Assembly (NCBI GenBank): GCA_947496235.1
Contig: CANMCE010000004.1
Span: 248,001-312,000 of the forward strand
Length of the DNA stretch: 64,000 nt
Origin: an uncultured Glaciecola sp.
GTDB lineage: Bacteria > Pseudomonadota > Gammaproteobacteria > Enterobacterales > Alteromonadaceae
Direction: 5' to 3'
Part shown: positions 39,091 to 50,886 of the stretch, in pieces
How positions within the stretch are numbered: position 1 is the first letter of the stretch
How the letters are laid out: the number at the start of each line of letters is the position of its first letter
The notes under the pieces: model-generated
Told to the model about the DNA's origin: nothing
Databases searched by the model: none
What the model saw: only the letters and a program-made list of their open reading frames with translations
Program-made: the position numbers and the translations under genes

Positions 39091-41217
39091 TTAAACCGGT
39101 ACAACACATAAATCAGAGAAGGGTGGGCAAGATTCTTCGCCTATTCTGATATATTCAACCACTGTGCCATACTGATTGGAATACTCCACCCTAAACAAAC
39201 CATAATTTTCTCCAGCCATTTGTACTTGAGGTTCCAGCAGATTAATAGTTTGTACTTCACCTATGAATTGCCCTTCTGCGTTTATATCTTCCCCAAGAAA
39301 ATATACTCTTACAGAATCAGCCCCCTCAAGATTATCCCAGCCGATGATAGTTTCGAAAGTTGTTTCGCTAAAATATCCGTAGGTGTAACCTAAAATCGGC
39401 GGGCTTTCATGTAAATAATTGATGGTTTGAGTTTGTTCATCACCGCCAAATTCATTGCTTACATGTGCGGTAATATCAGCAGGAGTAGCCAGTTCTGGAG
39501 TATAATCAAATTCAACGTATATACTTGAACCCAAAATATAAGGTTCCTCAAAAATTTCTGAAGTAAATAACGCGGTGTCCGCGCCAAGGAAGTAGGCGCC
39601 AATATAGACAATATTGCTTGTTATTTCGTAAAGATTATTCGCGTTTCGTGTAAATACAGGTTCTATCTGAAAATCCATGTGCTTAATTTCAGCAGGAGCA
39701 TCACCAAGGTTAATAAGGGCACTCACTTCATCCTGATTTGTACACATGAAATTGGTGTCACCTTGCAAACCACTCTGGAGTCCTATTACGGTTGCGTTGA
39801 TCGGCATTCCACGGAGAATTGGATGAGTCAATGTTGACCCATCATAATCCCAGATTCTAGGTCTTGAAGAACTGGGCATGGAGCCAAAGAAATAACGCAA
39901 AATATAAAGGTACTGCTCACCTGGCTCGGCGCCTAATAAATCGATATTGACCACACAGGTTCTGTTTTGGAAATTGTTACCATTACCGACACCGCTACCA
40001 CCGCCGCCACCAGAACCTAATCCAGGAGGATTGATATCGGCATTAAAAGAGGTGAAGTGTGAGGTGGTGCCTTGTAGCGCTAACCCGTTAGGTGCTAGTG
40101 CATCGGCGACAACAGTTCCTAGACTTTCGTACATCCAAATTCCGGTATCCTCATCTAGATACCAAACAGGCATAGTATCGCCTTCAACCAAAGGTTGATC
40201 ATCGATACGTTGGGTGGCAAACAAAGGCAACTTAAGATCAGCAGTCGCCCCGTCGGCAAGTTGTAATATCTCACCATTTTGCTCAAAGGTAATATCTACC
40301 ACCCCATAGCTGAAGAGCTGATCTAAGTCTTCAACACCTTCTTGCCCACCCCAAAAGCTACCAGGAAAGGCGTTGAGTTCAATGATATCGCCAGTATCAA
40401 TGGTAGTAATATAGGCCTCAACAGTACCTGTAACAATTTCATTTTGGCTATTTACCAATGCCATATCAGGAAGAGTTACAGAAGTGCCATCTTCACCAAC
40501 AAGCTCTTTACCAAGAGCTGGGTCAAATAATATCGGTGGATTTTTCTGAATTAGGGTAATGGGTACACTTTTATCTACCAAAGCACCAATTTCATATTGA
40601 ATTTTGGTCAGATACCCAGACTTAATTATCTGAAATATTCCTTCTGTCTCAGAGGGTCGCAACGCAATTTGCATCCCAGTATCTGTCATTTCTTGATTTT
40701 CGATTTGAAAATCATCAGAGGTGACAGTGTAATCATCCAATAATAGTCCCTTTTCATCGACGACAGAAAAGGTTAACAAAATATCAGCGGCGGCAACTGT
40801 CACTATGTCTGACTTTGTTAGGCTATTATTACCGTCAGCACTTTCTACATAGAGGCTGACACTGTATGTGCCAGGTTCTGTATACACTACCTCTGGATTT
40901 TCTAAATTACTTGTCTGTCCGTCACCAAAATCCCAATCCCATCGTGTAATAGGCGAGCTACCTGGCGTTGAGGTACTGGTAAAAGTGATCGTCAGCGGAG
41001 ACTTCCCTGCTTCCACAGACTGGGTAAAACTCGCAACCGGTGCGGTTACTTCATCAGGTATTTCTTCCTCTGGTAACTCGAAATCATCTTTGTTCAACCA
41101 ACCACAGCTGGTTAAACTGAAAACAACGAGGAAAATCCCTAACATTCGAACCTTGTCGGTAAATCGGGTAATAATTCGTAAAGCAGTGCTTTGTGTGTTA
41201 AGTGTTTCAAATATCAT
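39091..41217 (-). CDS. PKD-domain lipoprotein of unknown function
   Basis: A 708-residue exported lipoprotein with lipobox 'SLTSCGW' (Cys at about residue 38). A PKD domain (about 60-142) shows 'WDWDFGDGQTSN' and 'YTEPGTYSVSLYV'. The remainder is beta-rich with a Gly run ('GLGSGGGGGSGVGNG') near residue 400 that looks like a linker. Starts at 41217 (AAAGGA upstream) or 41145 are both possible; the latter gives a shorter n-region. Likely surface or periplasmic adhesion/binding role, not proven. Confidence 0.75.
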   Translation of the reverse strand: MIFETLNTQSTALRIITRFTDKVRMLGIFLVVFSLTSCGWLNKDDFELPEEEIPDEVTAPVASFTQSVEAGKSPLTITFTSTSTPGSSPITRWDWDFGDGQTSNLENPEVVYTEPGTYSVSLYVESADGNNSLTKSDIVTVAAADILLTFSVVDEKGLLLDDYTVTSDDFQIENQEMTDTGMQIALRPSETEGIFQIIKSGYLTKIQYEIGALVDKSVPITLIQKNPPILFDPALGKELVGEDGTSVTLPDMALVNSQNEIVTGTVEAYITTIDTGDIIELNAFPGSFWGGQEGVEDLDQLFSYGVVDITFEQNGEILQLADGATADLKLPLFATQRIDDQPLVEGDTMPVWYLDEDTGIWMYESLGTVVADALAPNGLALQGTTSHFTSFNADINPPGLGSGGGGGSGVGNGNNFQNRTCVVNIDLLGAEPGEQYLYILRYFFGSMPSSSRPRIWDYDGSTLTHPILRGMPINATVIGLQSGLQGDTNFMCTNQDEVSALINLGDAPAEIKHMDFQIEPVFTRNANNLYEITSNIVYIGAYFLGADTALFTSEIFEEPYILGSSIYVEFDYTPELATPADITAHVSNEFGGDEQTQTINYLHESPPILGYTYGYFSETTFETIIGWDNLEGADSVRVYFLGEDINAEGQFIGEVQTINLLEPQVQMAGENYGLFRVEYSNQYGTVVEYIRIGEESCPPFSDLCVVPV

Positions 41218-41394
41218 AGTTTCAGTCCTTTGTAGTATTACAAAGGAAACTTTATACTAACAAGCTTGTTTACGGCTTGAAACTACTTTGAATTTTTTTG
41301 AATTTATTTGAATTATTTATAAATCAACAGGTTAGAAGTTATGATAATGGATGAAGAAAAGCTTTTCTTAAAGTAAAAATGTACCAGTATTTAA

Positions 41395-42678
41395 CTAATC
41401 AGCCACTTTTATCTGGTTTCGCCCATCTCTTTTTCCTGCATATAGCGCTTGATCTGCGCGTTTGAAACTGGTTTTAAAATCTTCATCATTGGACATTTGT
41501 GCAACACCTATAGTCACCGTCACTTTTAGACGTCTGTTGCCAGCAAATTCACTGGAAGCGATAAACAAGCGTAAATTGTCAGCGAAATTTTTAATGTTCA
41601 TATTTTCATGCTTTTCAAATATGACCACAAACTCTTCGCCACCCCAACGAGTGACTAGATCCCCTGCTCTTGTTTTTTGTTGGATCAAAACCCCGAGCTC
41701 TTCTAGCACCCTATCCCCAACATCGTGGCCGTACTTATCATTTATGGATTTAAAAAAGTCTACATCTATAACCAAAATGCCGTAATTACCACGGGTCTTA
41801 TTGCGATCAATTACAGAAAGAGATTGAGCCAAACCATCACGATTTCTAAGACCGGTAAGCAGATCTGTTTCAGACTTAGTTTTGTACTTTTCGCTTTGTT
41901 TGGCTAAGTGATTTAACTTTTGCTCGTCTTCATTAATCCGCGACAGCATGGTGTAATATCGCCAAATACCTTCAATGATGAACAAAAAAGCCCAGAACAG
42001 TAGCAAACCTACAAACATTGATTCCTTACTAAAATAGACCCCCTCACCGACTATACTTTTCAATTGAAAAGTTTCAGGTGTAAAAGTGTAAGGATGTGCC
42101 ATTGTTATACCTAGGGATATAACGTCGTTTTTCTGTGGATGAGCTTTGCTTGGCGGGATAGAATACATATTGATCCACCAATCTGGAATCCTAAAGTCTT
42201 TTAAATATACTTTTATCGGCCCGTTTAAATCTTTGATCTGCAAGGTTACTGATTGGCTTTTTGCTATCTGTTCAGCAGAATCTCTCCATGAGGTATCAAA
42301 CTTGCTCACCATACTGATACCTATGTTTTCTGACTCTCCTTTATAATCAATATCAATTAGCAAATACTGAAAATCTGAAAAATCTTTCAATAAGTCTACT
42401 TGATCCCACCATGTAACAGTGCCCCCGCAATACTCCGCGTTGTCGGTTTCCACTATGTTACATTCGATGATATTGGCTTGTTGATCAATCCAATTGGCAC
42501 TGCTAGCTCCACCAATTTCACCGTCACTAAACTTGTTTAAAGTTGCATCAGGCGCTGGAAATAACTGGGTGCTTCGAAGAGGTATAAAGTCGTAGCCAAT
42601 AACGAGAATAAATGACATTGCGAACAACACCATTTTTATTATTGTGAATGTACTTATTTCGACCTTTAAGAATTTCAA
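41395..42678 (-). CDS. Membrane diguanylate cyclase (GGDEF)
   Basis: A 427-residue cyclase making cyclic-di-GMP. An N-terminal TM helix (about 12-30), a periplasmic region of about 170 residues with several Trp and a beta-rich, carbohydrate-binding-like pattern, a second TM (about 221-241), a short coiled coil and a GGDEF domain. The active site is 'RWGGEEF', and an inhibitory I-site 'RAGD' precedes it by five residues, so product inhibition is expected. The periplasmic ligand is unknown. Confidence 0.9.
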   Translation of the reverse strand: MKFLKVEISTFTIIKMVLFAMSFILVIGYDFIPLRSTQLFPAPDATLNKFSDGEIGGASSANWIDQQANIIECNIVETDNAEYCGGTVTWWDQVDLLKDFSDFQYLLIDIDYKGESENIGISMVSKFDTSWRDSAEQIAKSQSVTLQIKDLNGPIKVYLKDFRIPDWWINMYSIPPSKAHPQKNDVISLGITMAHPYTFTPETFQLKSIVGEGVYFSKESMFVGLLLFWAFLFIIEGIWRYYTMLSRINEDEQKLNHLAKQSEKYKTKSETDLLTGLRNRDGLAQSLSVIDRNKTRGNYGILVIDVDFFKSINDKYGHDVGDRVLEELGVLIQQKTRAGDLVTRWGGEEFVVIFEKHENMNIKNFADNLRLFIASSEFAGNRRLKVTVTIGVAQMSNDEDFKTSFKRADQALYAGKRDGRNQIKVAD

Positions 42679-43030
42679 GATTTTACAATTCCTTTACTAT
42701 CTACCCCAATGCAAGAAACCGATAGATTTGACAAATTTATTATACTTAAGAATAAATCGACGTAAAACCAGATAGTTTTAGTCTAAGTTAGGCAATTTGC
42801 TATTATTTTTCAGTTTTAGGTATGCTCAAAAATAACCGTTTTATATGGTTAAATTTGTTAAAAATGATTAACAAATTAATATTTATGCGAAAATTTTGGC
42901 GATTTACTTATCAATTTTTATATCCGTTTAAGCGACTGAGTGATATTTCAAACGGGAATATAATTAAAAAAGATAAAGGCAAAAATAAAAAAAAGCACCA
43001 TAAGGTGCTTTTGATAGGCTTTAGTGAAAA
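42679..43030. other. Intergenic region between ggdef gene and valS
   Basis: A 352-base AT-rich stretch. It carries the valS terminator at its right end and presumably the promoter of the diguanylate cyclase at its left. The plus-strand frame at 42822-43034 is lysine-rich, runs through the terminator and is not considered a gene. Confidence 0.5.
42980..43012 (-). terminator. Rho-independent terminator of valS
   Basis: AAAAGCACC (42991-42999) and GGTGCTTTT (43004-43012) form a 9-bp stem with an ATAA loop. On the minus strand the stem is followed by a run of T residues (A-run at 42981-42990 on the plus strand), 19 bases after the valS stop. Confidence 0.9.
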
Positions 43031-45802
43031 CTAAATATTTTTGATTTTTTCAATTTGCTCACTAATTTTAGCAAACTGAGATTCAAAATCCTGAAGCTTT
43101 TCGCGTTCTTTTTGAATAACGTCTTCAGGTGCTTTAGCCACAAAGTTCTGATTATTCAGCTTTCCTTGGACTCGTTGCATGTCTTTTTCAAGCTTTTCAA
43201 TATTTCTGGTAAGGCGCTTCAACTCAGCGTCTTTATCGATTAAGCCTGCCATGGGGATCATAAGTTCCATCTCACCCACTAAAGTAGTTGCTGACGCAGG
43301 TGCTTCTTGGTCACTCTCTAACAAGCTGATGTCTTCTAATTTTGCTAAGTTCTGAAGGAAACCTAATGTCTCATCTAGCCAAACTTTGTCTTGTTCTGAC
43401 GCGTTTTTTAACAGCACTTGTAACTTTTTCGAGGGTGCTATGTCCATTTCCCCGCGAATATTGCGTACACCAATGATAAAGGTTTTAACCCATTCAATGA
43501 CTTGTTCAGACGCTAAATCAATTTTGCTGGCCTCTACTTGAGGGAAACTGGCTAACATGATGCTGCTTAGGTCATCTTTACAGGCTGAAAGCGGTTGTAC
43601 TCGCTTCCAGATTTCATCTGTAATGTAAGGCATAAACGGATGTAGTAAGCGCATTAAGTGCTCAAGCACGTTTATCAGAGTATGGCGTGTACCTCGCTTT
43701 TCTGCATCGCTGCTTTGCTCTGAATTTAACACGGGTTTACTCAATTCTAAATACCAATCACAAAATTGATTCCAAGTGAATTCATATAGACTTTGCGCAG
43801 CAAGATCGAATCTGTAATCTGCAAGATGTTTCTCGAAGGTAGCCAAAGTATCTTGAAAACGGCTCCAAATCCATTTGTCAAAAATACTTAACTGCAACTC
43901 ACCACCATCTCTGCCGGTATCATGCTCTTCGCAATTCATTAATACAAAACGCGATGCGTTCCATATTTTGTTGCAGAAGTTACGATAGCCTTCAACACGA
44001 TTCATACTAAAATTAATGTCGCGATTATTTGAAGCTAAAGCTGCAAAGGTAAATCGCAGAGCGTCTGTACCATAGGCATTAATGCCTTCAGCGAATTGCT
44101 TTCTTGTAGCCTTTTCTATTTTTGCCGCAAATTGAGGTTGCATCATGCCCGAAGTCCGTTTTTGCACTAGGGCTTCAAGCTCGATGCCGTCAATCAAATC
44201 AATAGGGTCTAATACGTTGCCTTTTGATTTAGACATTTTATCGCCATTCTCGTCACGAATGAGACCCGTAATATAAATATCTTTAAAAGGGATTTTACCG
44301 GTGAACTTTTTGGTCATCATGATCATTCTGGCAACCCAGAAGAAAATAATGTCAAAGCCTGTCACCAATACTGAACTGGGCACAAATGTGTCAAGTTCTG
44401 GTGTTTGTTCTGGCCACCCCATGGTGGCAAAGGGCCACAACGCAGAAGAGAACCAAGTATCTAGCACATCATCATCTTGTTTCAGAATAACCTGGTCTGA
44501 AAGGTTATGCTTTTCTCGAACACTGGCTTCGTCTTTACCAACATAAACTTGACCATTCTCGTCGTAGAACGCAGGGATTCGATGTCCCCACCATAGTTGG
44601 CGAGAAATACACCAGTCTTGGATATTGTTCATCCACTGGAAGTAAGTTTTTGACCAATTTTCAGGTACGAAGCGAATTTCACCTGATTCCACTGCGTCTA
44701 TTGCAGGTTTAGCCAAGGTTTCTACTGCAACATACCATTGGTCGGTTAAGTAAGGTTCTATGACCACACCGCTTCTATCGCCGCGCGGTACTTTCAATTT
44801 GTGAGGATTAATGTTTACTAGAAAACCCTCGGCTTCTAAGCGCTCAACGATTTTCTTTCTCGCCTCAAATCTATCTAAGCCTTGAAATTCCTCTGGTGCA
44901 TTTTGGTTTATTTTAGCTTCGTTGGTCAGCACGTTGATCATGGGTAAATTATGTCTTTTACCCATATCGTAGTCGTTAAAATCATGGGCAGGTGTGATTT
45001 TAACGCAACCTGTACCGAATTCAGGATCAACATAATCATCGGCAATTATCGGTATTTCGCGGCCCGTAATGGGTAGGCGAATAGTTTTACCCACTAGCGC
45101 ACTGTATCTTTCATCTTCAGGATGAACGGCAACAGCTGTATCTCCAAGCATAGTTTCAGGACGCGTTGTTGCTACTTCAATGTGGCCGCTGCCGTCAGCG
45201 AGAGGATAGCGCACATGCCACATGAAGCCATCTTCTTCTTCATTAACCACTTCAAGATCCGATACCGCTGTTAGCAACGCAGGATCCCAATTAACCAAAC
45301 GCTTTCCTCGGTAAATCAAGCCTTCATCGTACAATTGAATAAATACTTCTTGTACTGCGTTTGAAAGGTTGTCATCCATGGTAAAGACTTCTCTGTCCCA
45401 ATCGGGCGAGGTACCTAAACGGCGCATTTGTTGAGTAATATTGCCACCGGATTCTTGTTTCCACTCCCAGATGCGTTCAATGAATTTTTCGCGACCTAGA
45501 TCGTGTCTGGTAAGTTGTTGAGCATTTAATTGACGTTCAACCACCATTTGAGTCGCTATACCGGCATGATCAGTACCGCATTGCCACAAGGTGTTGTCAC
45601 CTTTCATTCGATGATAACGAATTAACGCATCCATAATGGTATGTTGAAACGCATGCCCCATATGAAGACTGCCTGTGACATTTGGTGGCGGCAATAAAAT
45701 GCAATAAGGCTCACCTTGTCCACTAGGACGAAACATACCTTGAGATTCCCAATGTTGATAACAGGCTTTCTCAATTTGACTTGGATTAAAGGTCTTTTCC
45801 AT
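43031..45802 (-). CDS. valS: Valyl-tRNA synthetase
   Basis: A 923-residue class I synthetase. HIGH motif 'GSLHMGHAF', KMSKS motif '[13 protein letters not shown]', the editing domain ('[20 protein letters not shown]') and the C-terminal coiled coil ('[24 protein letters not shown]') are visible. The ATG at 45802 is chosen; the codon just before it is an in-frame TTG. Downstream of holC and pepA on the same strand, as is typical. Confidence 0.97.
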   Translation of the reverse strand: MEKTFNPSQIEKACYQHWESQGMFRPSGQGEPYCILLPPPNVTGSLHMGHAFQHTIMDALIRYHRMKGDNTLWQCGTDHAGIATQMVVERQLNAQQLTRHDLGREKFIERIWEWKQESGGNITQQMRRLGTSPDWDREVFTMDDNLSNAVQEVFIQLYDEGLIYRGKRLVNWDPALLTAVSDLEVVNEEEDGFMWHVRYPLADGSGHIEVATTRPETMLGDTAVAVHPEDERYSALVGKTIRLPITGREIPIIADDYVDPEFGTGCVKITPAHDFNDYDMGKRHNLPMINVLTNEAKINQNAPEEFQGLDRFEARKKIVERLEAEGFLVNINPHKLKVPRGDRSGVVIEPYLTDQWYVAVETLAKPAIDAVESGEIRFVPENWSKTYFQWMNNIQDWCISRQLWWGHRIPAFYDENGQVYVGKDEASVREKHNLSDQVILKQDDDVLDTWFSSALWPFATMGWPEQTPELDTFVPSSVLVTGFDIIFFWVARMIMMTKKFTGKIPFKDIYITGLIRDENGDKMSKSKGNVLDPIDLIDGIELEALVQKRTSGMMQPQFAAKIEKATRKQFAEGINAYGTDALRFTFAALASNNRDINFSMNRVEGYRNFCNKIWNASRFVLMNCEEHDTGRDGGELQLSIFDKWIWSRFQDTLATFEKHLADYRFDLAAQSLYEFTWNQFCDWYLELSKPVLNSEQSSDAEKRGTRHTLINVLEHLMRLLHPFMPYITDEIWKRVQPLSACKDDLSSIMLASFPQVEASKIDLASEQVIEWVKTFIIGVRNIRGEMDIAPSKKLQVLLKNASEQDKVWLDETLGFLQNLAKLEDISLLESDQEAPASATTLVGEMELMIPMAGLIDKDAELKRLTRNIEKLEKDMQRVQGKLNNQNFVAKAPEDVIQKEREKLQDFESQFAKISEQIEKIKNI

Positions 45803-45882
45803 CAATCATTCTCTTACTATTTAATATTGCTGATTAGCCAGCAAACTACTCATTAAACTATTTATTATTCGTTAGGAAATTC

Positions 45883-46356
45883 TTACGCTGAGAGCTTTTC
45901 AAACACCATTTCACAACCGGCTTGCTTATAGCTTGCATAACGTTTTCTAGCAGCACTTTTTTGTTCTTCATCCACCGGCACAAAATCAAAAATTTCACCC
46001 AGCGACTGAAAATTATCCAAATACTCAAAAGACAAATTAATAACCAATCGTTTATTGCGGATTCGGGTGCCAGATTTCAATTTGTCTAACGTCAAAATTT
46101 CAACTGGCGCAGGTTTATCGTCACCTTCACCATACAAATTATGTGCAATAAACTGATCAGCAGGTTTTTCCCATAAGGTCTCATCTATGGTTTCTGCCTG
46201 AGTATCATCGGTGCAAACCACTGTAAGATAAGATTTCCCATTATAAGCTTTAGCGACCAATTGCACTGCTATATCAACATAATCTTGTGACGAAGCATCT
46301 TCTAGTTGGTAAAAAACAACTTTAGTCACTGGTTTATTCGCCGTTGAGTAAGTCAA
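45883..46356 (-). CDS. holC: DNA polymerase III chi subunit HolC
   Basis: A 157-residue clamp-loader accessory protein linking the replisome to SSB. '[37 protein letters not shown]' and '[23 protein letters not shown]' fit the HolC family, whose order pepA-holC-valS is conserved. It overlaps the end of pepA by 23 bases. Confidence 0.92.
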   Translation of the reverse strand: MTYSTANKPVTKVVFYQLEDASSQDYVDIAVQLVAKAYNGKSYLTVVCTDDTQAETIDETLWEKPADQFIAHNLYGEGDDKPAPVEILTLDKLKSGTRIRNKRLVINLSFEYLDNFQSLGEIFDFVPVDEEQKSAARKRYASYKQAGCEMVFEKLSA

Positions 46357-47839
46357 CCTTATTAATAAGGTATTGGGTTAACATAGGCACGGGTCTGCCT
46401 GTGGCGCCTTTATTTGCGCCACTGACCCATGCTGTACCAGCGATATCTAAATGAGCCCACGTATATTTCCGGGTAAAACGCGACAAAAAACAAGCTGCGG
46501 TGATTGTGCCTGCTGGTCTTCCACCAATATTAGCCATATCAGCAAATGGGCTATCAATTTGATCTTGATATTCATCCCATAAAGGTAAACGCCAAGCGCG
46601 ATCTGAGCTTTGTTCTGACGCATTAATAATATCGTGAGCCAAAGGGTTATGACTACTTAGCACGGCTGTAGCATGCTTACCAAGTGCAATAACACAGGCG
46701 CCAGTTAAGGTCGCAAGATCGATCACCACTTCTGGATTATACTTTTCAACAAAGGTTAAAGCATCGCATAACACCAGTCGACCTTCAGCGTCTGTATTTA
46801 GCACTTCAACCGTTTGACCTGACATAGTGGTTAAAATATCCCCAGGACGATAGGCTTTGCCGTCTGGCATATTTTCGCAGCCAGCCAGTACACCTATAAC
46901 GTTCAGCGGTAAATTTAACGCCGCAACTGCATGCATGGTACCTAAAACGCCAGCAGCACCGCCCATATCGTATTTCATCTCATCCATAGCTTCGCCAGGT
47001 TTAATTGAAATACCACCAGAATCAAAGGTTAGACCTTTGCCGACTAATACAATGGGTGCTTGGTCTTTTGGGCCACCGTTGTGATGGATGATGCTCATAA
47101 TAGATTCATTTTCTGAACCGCGACCAACTGCTAAATAGCTTTCCATCCCTAAGGCTTTCATGGCTTTTTCATCAACCGTTTCAAGGCTCAATGAATCAAA
47201 TTCTGCTACCAGTTCGGCAGCTTGTTCATTTAGGTACATTGGATTACAAATATTAGGCGGCATATTAGCCACGTCTTTACATGCTTTAATACCACGGCTT
47301 ATAGCAAGCGCATGTTCAATAGCGGTTTCGCCAATGGTGAGTTCTTTTCTGGTCGGTACATTGAACACCATTTTGCGAAGTGGACGACGAGGCTCGCCCT
47401 TTTTACTTTTGAGTTGTAAAAAGGTGTAAACAGAATCATTGGCAGCTTCTACCGCTTGTCTGACTTTCCAATAGGTATCTCGGCCTTTCACATGCAATTC
47501 GGTCAGGAAGTTAACCGCTTCCATAGAGCCAGTTTCATTTAAGGTTTTGATGGTTTTTGCAACAATTTGTTTGTATTGACGTTCGTTCAGCTCGCGCTCT
47601 TTTCCGCAACCAACCAAGAGTACTCGTTCACTGAGCACGTTTGGGACATGGTGCAATAACAACATCTGACCTGCTTTACCTTCCAGATCGCCGCGTCTGA
47701 TTAGATTACTGATATAACCTTCACTGACTTCATCAAGTTGTTCTGCAACAGGGGTTAATCGACGCGGTTCAAATACGCCGACAACTATACATGCACTGCG
47801 TTGTTTTTCAGGACTGCCGCTCTTTACACCAAATTCCAT
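46334..47839 (-). CDS. pepA: Leucyl aminopeptidase PepA
   Basis: A 501-residue M17 metallopeptidase. The metal-binding/catalytic blocks '[18 protein letters not shown]' and '[16 protein letters not shown]' are intact. In E. coli it also serves as the DNA-binding XerA in cer recombination. First gene of the pepA-holC-valS group and divergent from lptF. Confidence 0.96.
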   Translation of the reverse strand: MEFGVKSGSPEKQRSACIVVGVFEPRRLTPVAEQLDEVSEGYISNLIRRGDLEGKAGQMLLLHHVPNVLSERVLLVGCGKERELNERQYKQIVAKTIKTLNETGSMEAVNFLTELHVKGRDTYWKVRQAVEAANDSVYTFLQLKSKKGEPRRPLRKMVFNVPTRKELTIGETAIEHALAISRGIKACKDVANMPPNICNPMYLNEQAAELVAEFDSLSLETVDEKAMKALGMESYLAVGRGSENESIMSIIHHNGGPKDQAPIVLVGKGLTFDSGGISIKPGEAMDEMKYDMGGAAGVLGTMHAVAALNLPLNVIGVLAGCENMPDGKAYRPGDILTTMSGQTVEVLNTDAEGRLVLCDALTFVEKYNPEVVIDLATLTGACVIALGKHATAVLSSHNPLAHDIINASEQSSDRAWRLPLWDEYQDQIDSPFADMANIGGRPAGTITAACFLSRFTRKYTWAHLDIAGTAWVSGANKGATGRPVPMLTQYLINKVDLLNGE

Positions 47840-48046
47840 GTTGTGTCCTCTTTTGGTACCTAAATAGGATTATTGTTATGTTTATATTGTTATTATATTT
47901 TTGGCTGTAGTAGATTGCCGTGTTTGTGCTAAACTGAGCATAAATAAATGGGCTCAAGACAAAAACGTTCGTAAACGCTAAGTTTACCGCATTTATTGCG
48001 CCTTTCCACCAAAAAACCAATTTTTGTATAGAAAGTTACTGATTAA

Positions 48047-49144
48047 ATGTTGATATTTAAATATTTACTGCGAGAAACCTTTAAATCCCAAATCGCGGTG
48101 TTTTTTATATTAATGTCAATATTTATCACACTTAGATTTGTACGCATATTAGGTGACGCGACAGACGGAAATGTACCTGCAGATTTAGTATTAGGCTTTA
48201 TTACCCTTTATTTTCCTGTTTTAGCCAGTTTAGTGCTGCCAATAAGTTTATTTCTAGGCATTATGCTGTCTCATGGCCGGCTGTACGTGGAAAGTGAAAT
48301 GACGGTGTTAAAGGCGTGCGGAGTGAGTGAATGGTATGTCACTAGAGTTACCCTGGTTTTCTCACTGTTTATTGCAGTGTTAACCGCTGCAGTTACCATG
48401 TATCTGGCACCTTTGGCCCTTGAAAAAGAATATCAACTTAAAGAGGATGCGGCGGCTAAATCTGGCATTGCTGCATTAATCCCCGGAAGGTTTCAGTCTG
48501 TATCTGAAAATGAAGCTGTGATTTTTGTGCATGACTCAGAGAACAATCAACTGAAAAAGGTATTTTTATCTCGCCAACAAAAAGGCAGTGACGATCTTCA
48601 GTTCATTTACGCAGAAACCGGCCAAATTGTCGAAGGTGATGCCGGCGAACAAAAGTTAATAATGTCAGACGGCGCTCAATATCAAGGGAAACGCAAACAC
48701 AGTGATTACCACATAGTCAATTTCGATGAATATTCCATTGTGGTCGCAGAAGGAGCCTCAGAGCAAGAACGGAGAAAACTAGCGGCAATTCCTACTAGTG
48801 AATTGGTTACTATGGACGGCATCGAAGCCGCAGCTGAACTCCAATGGCGATTAGCGATACCCTTAAGTTTACCGTTTCTGGTTCTGATAGCTGTCCCTAT
48901 GTCGGCGGTCGACCCAAGGCAAGGTCGCTTCGGTAAGATGCTTCCTGCATTATTGTTGTATCTAGGATACTTCTTACTCTTACTAGCCTCAAGACGCGTT
49001 ATGGAAGATGGTAAAATACCTGCGTCCATCGGCCTTTGGTGGGTGCATTTTATCATGGCACTTATTGGCTTAGGCCTGATTGCTCGAGATAGAAAAACTG
49101 GCGCTTACATTCGACAATTCTTTTTGCGGGATCGAAATGCTTAA
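48047..49144 (+). CDS. lptF: LPS export permease LptF
   Basis: A 365-residue YjgP/YjgQ-type permease with three N-terminal and three C-terminal TM helices flanking a periplasmic jellyroll. 'YLLRETFKSQIAVFFILMSIF' and 'LSHGRLYVESEMTVLKACG' are characteristic. With LptG and LptB (14119) it extracts LPS from the inner membrane. Its stop overlaps the lptG start by 8 bases. Confidence 0.93.
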   Translation: MLIFKYLLRETFKSQIAVFFILMSIFITLRFVRILGDATDGNVPADLVLGFITLYFPVLASLVLPISLFLGIMLSHGRLYVESEMTVLKACGVSEWYVTRVTLVFSLFIAVLTAAVTMYLAPLALEKEYQLKEDAAAKSGIAALIPGRFQSVSENEAVIFVHDSENNQLKKVFLSRQQKGSDDLQFIYAETGQIVEGDAGEQKLIMSDGAQYQGKRKHSDYHIVNFDEYSIVVAEGASEQERRKLAAIPTSELVTMDGIEAAAELQWRLAIPLSLPFLVLIAVPMSAVDPRQGRFGKMLPALLLYLGYFLLLLASRRVMEDGKIPASIGLWWVHFIMALIGLGLIARDRKTGAYIRQFFLRDRNA

Positions 49145-50198
49145 AATACTCGATTTATACATCGCCAGAACCCTGCTAAGCACAATTACTGTGACCTTAT
49201 CGGTCCTTATAGGCTTAAGTGCTTTGATCAAATTTGTTGAGCAATTAAGGCGGGTTGGCCAAGGTGATTATGATATGACGGTGGCGGCGCTTTATGTGTT
49301 ACTTAGTTTGCCACGGGAAATCGAACAATTTCTGCCGATGGCCACTTTGTTGGGCGGACTTATCGGAATGGGGTTACTCGCTCAAAGTAGCGAGTTGGTC
49401 GTAATGCAAGCCGCAGGGTTGAGCCGTCGACAAATTACGCTTTCAGCAGCAAAATCTGTAGTCTTTGTAATTATTGCCATGATGGCACTCGGCGAATTCG
49501 TCACTCCACAAAGCGAAAGTAAAGCAAAAGAAATTCGGACTCAGGCATTATCTGGCGGCAGCTTGCTGGCCTCAGACAGTATTATATGGGCAAAAGATGG
49601 GAATAATTTTGTCAGTATTTCTGAAGTGCTTGGGCAAAATAAGCTGAAAGATATAGACATTTACGTATTTGATAGCGACCTGACTTTAGCCAATGTAATA
49701 TCTGCAAAACATGCTGATTTTCAGCAAGATTATTGGCGTTTGTCTAACGTTACCACCACAACAATCGATGAAGCTCAAATAAGTCGAACTTTTTTAAATT
49801 CAGTTGATTGGCAAAGTAGTTTATCGCCAGATAAGTTAGGCATAGTAGCGGTTAAACCTGAGGCCCTTTCCATTCGCGGATTAAACGATTATGTCAATTA
49901 TTTAAAAAATAACGACCAAGACTCATCTCGTTATGAATTAGCATTCTGGCGCAAAGTTACCCAACCAATCTCGGTGATCGTAATGTTACTGCTTGCCATG
50001 TCTTTTATCTTCGGACCGCTGAGAAGTGTCACCATGGGTGCGCGGACCATTATGGGTGTGTTGGCTGGCTTCTTATTTTTTATCAGCAATGAAATGTTCG
50101 GCCAGGTAAGTTTGGTATTCCAACTGCCTCCTGTGGCCGGGGCAATTCTGCCCAGTATTGTTTTTGCGACTGTGGCGGGCTATTTACTTAGGCGATAA
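49137..50198 (+). CDS. lptG: LPS export permease LptG
   Basis: A 353-residue partner permease of LptF. 'LDLYIARTLLSTITVTLSVL', 'ALYVLLSLPREIEQFLPMATLLGGLIGMG' and 'ELVVMQAAGLSRRQI' are typical. The ATG at 49137, preceded by GGGA, is chosen; the upstream 49080 ATG lies inside lptF and would add residues not seen in the family. It converges on the RDD gene. Confidence 0.93.
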   Translation: MLKILDLYIARTLLSTITVTLSVLIGLSALIKFVEQLRRVGQGDYDMTVAALYVLLSLPREIEQFLPMATLLGGLIGMGLLAQSSELVVMQAAGLSRRQITLSAAKSVVFVIIAMMALGEFVTPQSESKAKEIRTQALSGGSLLASDSIIWAKDGNNFVSISEVLGQNKLKDIDIYVFDSDLTLANVISAKHADFQQDYWRLSNVTTTTIDEAQISRTFLNSVDWQSSLSPDKLGIVAVKPEALSIRGLNDYVNYLKNNDQDSSRYELAFWRKVTQPISVIVMLLLAMSFIFGPLRSVTMGARTIMGVLAGFLFFISNEMFGQVSLVFQLPPVAGAILPSIVFATVAGYLLRR

Positions 50199-50236
50199 TT
50201 TACTTAGTTGATAACTTACTTAAGTGATAAGTAAAG

Positions 50237-50734
50237 TTACCAATTTGTATGGTCATTTTCGAGTTTGGTTAATACTAAAACTTCAGTATTTGCTAACCTA
50301 TCCTGCAACGACTGTTTGTTCTTCAAGTCAAACAACACCAACAAGGTTCCCAAGCCGCCTAGCGAGGCTAACATTCTACCCAGTAAATGTAAGTAGGACA
50401 TTTCCTGATTTTCTTTCAAAGCAAAGATTCGCAAACGCCAAGCGCGCATGCCAAGTGTTTGGCCTCCGTGCTTCCAAAACCAAAGGAAAAACGCAATCAC
50501 CCAAAACCCTACCCATATTTGAATGATAATTTTGTACAGCAAAGACCCCTGAATCACATCACTGACGTGCTCATACCCTTGCTTGGACAGCAGGTTATTT
50601 TCAAATAAAATAGTGAGCACTAGAATAATCAACAGTGCGGCACACATGCCAACAGCGATAGCTACCAAAGCATCGTAAACCATTGCTGCTAATCGTCTAA
50701 AGAAGCCGGCTCTTGCCTTTACATTTGTATCCAA
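50237..50734 (-). CDS. RDD family membrane protein
   Basis: A 165-residue protein with three hydrophobic segments. 'GFFRRLAAMVYDALV' carries the conserved Arg and Asp that name the RDD family, and 'GGQTLGMRAWRLRI' and 'DRLANTEVLVL' complete the pattern. Function unknown; some members affect transport or stress resistance. Frequently adjacent to lptFG in this group. Confidence 0.88.
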   Translation of the reverse strand: MDTNVKARAGFFRRLAAMVYDALVAIAVGMCAALLIILVLTILFENNLLSKQGYEHVSDVIQGSLLYKIIIQIWVGFWVIAFFLWFWKHGGQTLGMRAWRLRIFALKENQEMSYLHLLGRMLASLGGLGTLLVLFDLKNKQSLQDRLANTEVLVLTKLENDHTNW

Positions 50735-50886
50735 AACTGAGTACTACCTTAGAATTTTTTGATGATCCTAGCAGGTTTACCCATGAATGCTACAGTTTCT
50801 AAGCAATTTAATTTGGCCAAATGTTCACCACTTAATCAAAATTTCATCAGTTGATTATAGAAAGTTTAGCAAGTGCAAAATATTAC

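Noticed and set aside
42822-43034. A 70-codon plus-strand frame before valS
   Set aside because: Lysine/phenylalanine-rich composition typical of AT-rich noise; it runs straight through the valS terminator and has no ribosome-binding site.
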